Assembly (NCBI GenBank): GCA_019244185.1
Contig: JAFATB010000025.1
Span: 352,798 to 416,797, forward strand
Reading direction: 5' to 3'
Length of the DNA stretch: 64,000 nucleotides
From: Acidobacteriota bacterium
Lineage (GTDB): Bacteria > Acidobacteriota > Thermoanaerobaculia > Gp7-AA8
The notes below the pieces were generated by a model. That model searched no databases. It was not told where the DNA came from and worked only from the letters and a program-made list of their open reading frames with translations. The translations under genes were made by a program, and so were the position numbers. Positions within the stretch are counted from its first letter, which is position 1; every line of letters begins with the position of its first letter. Positions 61,039 to 64,000 of this stretch are shown one piece after another.

Positions 61039-62344
61039 GCTGCGCGTCGTGCTGCGCAAAGACCTCGCGGAGCTCTTCGCCTCGCGCGCGTTCTGGCTGC
61101 TGCTGCTCTTCACCGGGCTGATCGCGGGACAGAGCTTCATCAGCGCGGTCGAGCTGTACGCGGAAGCGAGCGGCATCGACGGCGGCGCGCCCGCGCTCGC
61201 GCAAGGTCTCTCCCCGCTCGACGGTATCCTCTCCCCCACCCTCGGCGCGTACGACCTCGCCATCATGCTGCTCTTCCCGTTCGTGGCCATCCGCCTCGTC
61301 GCGGCGGAGAAGTCGTCGCAGGCGCTCAAGCTCGTGCTGCAGTGGCCCGTGTCGCTGCGCGCGCAGCTCGCCTCGAAGCTCGTCGCGCTCGTCATCGCGT
61401 GGCTGCTCGCGCTCGTCGCGTTCGGCGTCGCGCTGGTGCTGTGGACGAGCTACGGCGGACATCTCGACGCGGGCGAGACGTTGAATCTACTGATGGGCTA
61501 CACGCTGCGTTTCCTGCTGACCATGAGTCTGGCGATGGCCGCGGCGGCGGCGATGCCCGGCGCGGCGAATGCGGCGGTGGTCGTGCTCGCGTTCACGATC
61601 GGCACGTGGGCGCTCGACTTTCTCGCGACGGGCCGCGGCGGATGGATCGAGACGCTCGCCTCGTACACGCCCGCGTCCGCGCTGCGCACGTTCGAGCGCG
61701 GCCTGCTGCGCGCGGACGTCGTGGCCGTGCTGCTGCTGCTCACGCTCGCGCTGCTCGTGCTGACGGCGATCTGGCTGCATCCCGCCAAGCCGCCGCGTCA
61801 CGCCATCGCGCAAACGCTCGCCACGCTGGCGATGACGCTCGCGCTCTGCGCGCTCGCCTCGCGCCTGCACGCGAGCGCCGATCTCGCGGAAGACCGCCGC
61901 AACTCGTTCGCGGACGCCGACGTGCGCGCGCTGGAGCGCATCGACGCGCCGCTCGCGATCACGCTGCGGCTCGCGGCGGAAGATCCGCGCATGAACGACT
62001 TCGAGCGCGAGGTGCTGGTCAAGCTCCGGCGCGCGATGCGCGTCACGGTGCGCTATCCATACGCCGGCCGCTCGGGACTCTTCGACAACGATCCGCGGTA
62101 CGGCACGATCGAATACCACCTCGCCGGAAGGGATGCCGTCAGCCGTTCCACCACGCCCGACATCGTGCTCGAAACGATCTACGGACTCGCGCGCGTGCCG
62201 ATGCCGCCGCGCGGCGAGCCGTCGTATCCCGGCTATCCGCTGGCGAAGCACGCGCGCGGAGCGGCGGTCGTGTTCTACGCGCTCTGGCCGCTCAGCGTGC
62301 TGCTGGCGGCGCGGGGTGCAGGACGTAGTCGGCGAACTGGCTGA
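61025..62344 (+). CDS. ABC-2 type transporter permease
   Basis: 439 residues. One helix near the N-terminus (~18-40), five more between ~85 and 245, an extracytoplasmic domain (~265-400) and a last helix (~413-432). The start is TTG 61025, with GGAGGT about 6 nt upstream. It pairs with the ATPase as an exporter of unknown substrate. Its final 53 nt overlap the convergent gene below. Confidence 0.85.
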   Translation: MRSRELRVVLRKDLAELFASRAFWLLLLFTGLIAGQSFISAVELYAEASGIDGGAPALAQGLSPLDGILSPTLGAYDLAIMLLFPFVAIRLVAAEKSSQALKLVLQWPVSLRAQLASKLVALVIAWLLALVAFGVALVLWTSYGGHLDAGETLNLLMGYTLRFLLTMSLAMAAAAAMPGAANAAVVVLAFTIGTWALDFLATGRGGWIETLASYTPASALRTFERGLLRADVVAVLLLLTLALLVLTAIWLHPAKPPRHAIAQTLATLAMTLALCALASRLHASADLAEDRRNSFADADVRALERIDAPLAITLRLAAEDPRMNDFEREVLVKLRRAMRVTVRYPYAGRSGLFDNDPRYGTIEYHLAGRDAVSRSTTPDIVLETIYGLARVPMPPRGEPSYPGYPLAKHARGAAVVFYALWPLSVLLAARGAGRSRRTG

Positions 62345-62981
62345 CGCTGTCGGTCTTCGACCACGTCCCCACTTTCCCGGAGACCGGCTCGGCGAGCGTG
62401 TACTCGAGCAGCAGCTTGTCGTCGAGATAGCCCTTGAGCGACGTGCCGTCGACGGCGATCTTCATGCGGTGCCACCCGCCCATCGCGAGGTGCACGTTCT
62501 CGCTTCCCTTCTTCACGAAGCTGCGCTTGCCGCTCTTGAAGGTCCAGAGCACGAGGTTGTCTTCCTTGCCGTTGAAGCGGACGGTGAGGTAGTCGCCGTT
62601 CGGCTTGAGGTTGAAGAGGATGCCCGCGCATTGATCGAGCTGTCCGCCGAGGAGGCGGAAGCGCATCGAGATGTCGCCGTTGCGGAAGTCGGGGATGTCT
62701 TTGGCGACGCTGTACGGGTAATACGCGTACGCCTTCACGCTGTCGATGAACTCCTCGTGCTGCGCGCCGTAGATCGTGCGCGCCTTCGCGGCCAGGCCCG
62801 CGGACGGCTGGCCTTTGATCCACTGCCGGCCGTCGACTTGCAGGACCTTCGCGCCGGCATCGTTCGCGACGGACCAGTCTCCGACGATGGCGAGGAAGTG
62901 ATCGGGCGAGACGGAACCGGCGGTCGCGGCGGCGAGGGCGAGCGTGGCGAAGAGGAACGTTGCGGCGGCGAGGGATTTCAT
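62292..62981 (-). CDS. secreted LamG/DUF1080-like beta-jelly-roll protein
   Basis: 229 residues with a signal peptide (~1-20). The mature part reads as a concanavalin-like sandwich: DISMRFRLLGGQLDQCAGILFNLKPNGDYLTVRFNGKEDNLVLWTF, then GGWHRMKIAVDGTSLKGYLDDKLLLEYTL, as in DUF1080/LamG carbohydrate- or surface-binding domains. No catalytic residues are obvious. ATG 62981 is chosen for its signal peptide; a longer frame to 63116 overlaps the divergent gene. The 3' end overlaps the convergent permease by 53 nt. Confidence 0.75.
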   Translation of the reverse strand: MKSLAAATFLFATLALAAATAGSVSPDHFLAIVGDWSVANDAGAKVLQVDGRQWIKGQPSAGLAAKARTIYGAQHEEFIDSVKAYAYYPYSVAKDIPDFRNGDISMRFRLLGGQLDQCAGILFNLKPNGDYLTVRFNGKEDNLVLWTFKSGKRSFVKKGSENVHLAMGGWHRMKIAVDGTSLKGYLDDKLLLEYTLAEPVSGKVGTWSKTDSVSQFADYVLHPAPPAAR

Positions 62982-62994
62982 CGCCGGAAAAATA

Positions 62995-63000
62995 TAGGAT
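62995..63000 (+). promoter_or_regulatory. putative leaderless -10 element for the second DinB-fold gene
   Basis: TAGGAT within ATATAGGAT, 7 nt before ATG 63008, in the 26-bp divergent space. Confidence 0.35.
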
Positions 63001-63007
63001 TCGCCGC

Positions 63008-63451
63008 ATGACCGTCGAGAGAATGCTGGCCGCACTGCAGGAAAACTTCGATGGGCAACCGTGGCACGGCTCGCCGCTGCGCCGTCTGCTCGACGGCATC
63101 GACGACGCGCGCGCACACGCGCATCCCCTCCCCGCCGCCCGCAGCATCGCCGAGCTCCTCGCGCACCTCAGCGCGTGGATCGAGATCGCCGACCGCCGCA
63201 TGCACGGCGAGGAATTCGAGATCACGCCCGAGCTCGACTTCCCCGACGCCACGAACGCGCGCTTCGCTGACCTCGTCTCGCAGCTCGAGTGGCGTCACGC
63301 GTCGCTCCTGCGCACGGTCCGCGAGCTCGGCGACGACGGCCTGCTGCGCATGGTCCGCGGCAAGCCGTACTCGATCCAGTGGATGCTGCACGGCGTCATG
63401 CACCACAACACGTATCACGCCGCGCAGATCGCGCTACTACGGAAATCGTAG
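63008..63451 (+). CDS. DinB-fold protein
   Basis: 147 residues, the four-helix DinB type: RSIAELLAHLSAWIEIADRR holds the first His, and the C-terminal MLHGVMHHNTYHAAQIALLRK the rest of the metal site. Short form, without the longer loops of the copy at 2570. Metal-dependent transferase or hydrolase of unknown substrate. ATG 63008 is used; a start at 62960 would extend into the divergent signal-peptide gene. Confidence 0.8.
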   Translation: MTVERMLAALQENFDGQPWHGSPLRRLLDGIDDARAHAHPLPAARSIAELLAHLSAWIEIADRRMHGEEFEITPELDFPDATNARFADLVSQLEWRHASLLRTVRELGDDGLLRMVRGKPYSIQWMLHGVMHHNTYHAAQIALLRKS

Positions 63452-63566
63452 GCGTGCGGGTTCTGCGCGCGGCTACACGCACGCTCGCGCCGGGCGCGGC
63501 CGGCGGGCCGCACTGCCAGCCCACTGCGGCTTCACACCAGAGCTGGGCGGACGGGATCATCGCAGA

Positions 63567-63893
63567 ATGAGTCACGACGTCCGCATCTACGCGCTCCTCG
63601 CGCGGTCAACGGCTCGGGCGGTCGTATTCCGGCGCGGGCCCTCAAAACGAGTCTTTCTATTGGGCTGGAACACGGCCAACGATCAATTCGAGCAAGGTCA
63701 ATGGCTCAAAGGGCGAATCTACGAGCGACGGTGCGATCTCTCGCCGGACGGGCAGCTTCTTCTCTACTTCGCCGCCAACTATCAAGAGCCCTACTTCTCC
63801 TGGTCAGCAATCAGCAGACCGCCGTACCTGACGGCCCTCGCGCTGTGGCCGAAAGGTCTGACTTCAACTTTGAACTGCAACGCTGACGAATGA
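63567..63893 (+). CDS. hypothetical protein, apparently truncated at the 3' end
   Basis: 108 residues: RIYALLARSTARAVVFRRG, FLLGWNTANDQFEQGQWLKG, CDLSPDGQLLLYFAAN and ISRPPYLTALALWPKG. This looks like a widespread small hypothetical family in which ALWPKG is followed by a Gly-rich stretch. Here it breaks off into LTSTLNCNADE and a stop, so I read a 3' truncation at about 63857. Function unknown. Base composition here is less GC-rich than in the rest of the window. Confidence 0.55.
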   Translation: MSHDVRIYALLARSTARAVVFRRGPSKRVFLLGWNTANDQFEQGQWLKGRIYERRCDLSPDGQLLLYFAANYQEPYFSWSAISRPPYLTALALWPKGLTSTLNCNADE

Positions 63894-64000
63894 GCAGATG
63901 GTACAGGTTCTGTGCGTAGAGCGAGTTGAAGCCGCAGAGCGTCAGCCACTGATTCAAGTCGCATGAGACGGTGAGCGGTCGCGCAGCGTGACTCCGATCA
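63811..64000 (-). CDS. possible partial ORF at right edge
   Basis: On the reverse strand a frame is open from the window end to TGA at 63811, reading SCDLNQWLTLCGFNSLYAQN and then LYHLLIRQRC before less protein-like residues. It overlaps the end of the opposing hypothetical gene. It could be the broken end of another gene that joined at the truncation point, or a chance frame. Confidence 0.2.
   Translation of the reverse strand, partial: DRSHAARPLTVSCDLNQWLTLCGFNSLYAQNLYHLLIRQRCSSKLKSDLSATARGPSGTAVC

Noticed and set aside
59860..62344. Lipoprotein/ATPase/permease set as a cytochrome c maturation system
   Set aside because: The ATPase is CcmA-like only in general fold, the permease lacks CcmB features, and no other ccm genes are present.

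Overview
The window is a GC-rich bacterial chromosome segment (roughly two-thirds G+C by eye) with dense genes on both strands. No rRNA, tRNA, phage, plasmid or CRISPR locus was seen. Calx-beta and SdrD-type secreted giants, a fused response-regulator/thioredoxin-reductase, an ABC-permease/M1-peptidase fusion and many GTG/TTG starts suggest a deep-branching environmental, aerobic Gram-negative, most likely Acidobacteriota. That assignment is an inference; no marker rRNA is present.

Layout. 1-4.4 kb: end of a Calx-beta protein, M20 dipeptidase, DinB-fold protein, PPK2 polyphosphate kinase, DNA alkyltransferase. 4.4-5.9 kb: diheme cytochrome, then a 555-bp gap holding a nested inverted repeat and a wrecked GNAT acetyltransferase gene. 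5.9-12.3 kb: a ~2135-residue IPTL-CTERM surface protein. 12.5-16.9 kb: ABC ATPase plus permease/M1-aminopeptidase fusion. 16.9-24.3 kb: ZIP transporter, a small gene, redox flavoprotein, FNT-type channel, response regulator, SDR, membrane spermidine-synthase-like protein, AlkB. 37-42 kb: small envelope proteins, a MacB-like ABC exporter and a divergent two-component system sharing an ordered operator. 42-44.5 kb: an amber-interrupted gene, FHA-GGDEF, FRG-domain protein. 44.5-53 kb: parC and parE flanking a SpoIIE phosphatase, a secreted protein and a serine hydrolase. 53-64 kb: Xer recombinase, amidase, FdhD, GH18-like protein, lipase-maturation-factor protein, a second ABC export pair, small proteins.

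The central block (24.4-35.8 kb) is one tightly packed same-strand run. It encodes two tandem PQQ alcohol dehydrogenase lipoproteins, each with the extra Asp (D-Y-D) that marks lanthanide-dependent enzymes, then a XoxJ-like periplasmic binding protein, a XoxG-like cytochrome c lipoprotein, cytochrome oxidase subunits II, I and III, a small membrane protein, a CtaG-cytochrome c fusion, another cytochrome c and a YVTN beta-propeller. I infer a complete periplasmic alcohol-to-oxygen electron chain built as one operon.

Two dispersed palindrome families occur. One (about 49-bp arms, core around CGCACGTGCG) sits between convergent genes at 5.4, 44.4 and 55.6 kb and supplies stop codons or C-terminal tails to its neighbours. 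The other (GAACGCAGAA-type arms) occurs at 18.1 kb and at 28.0 kb, where it encodes the signal peptide of the XoxJ-like protein. Many genes have a TAnnnT hexamer 6-10 nt before the start codon and no Shine-Dalgarno, a leaderless-transcript signature.
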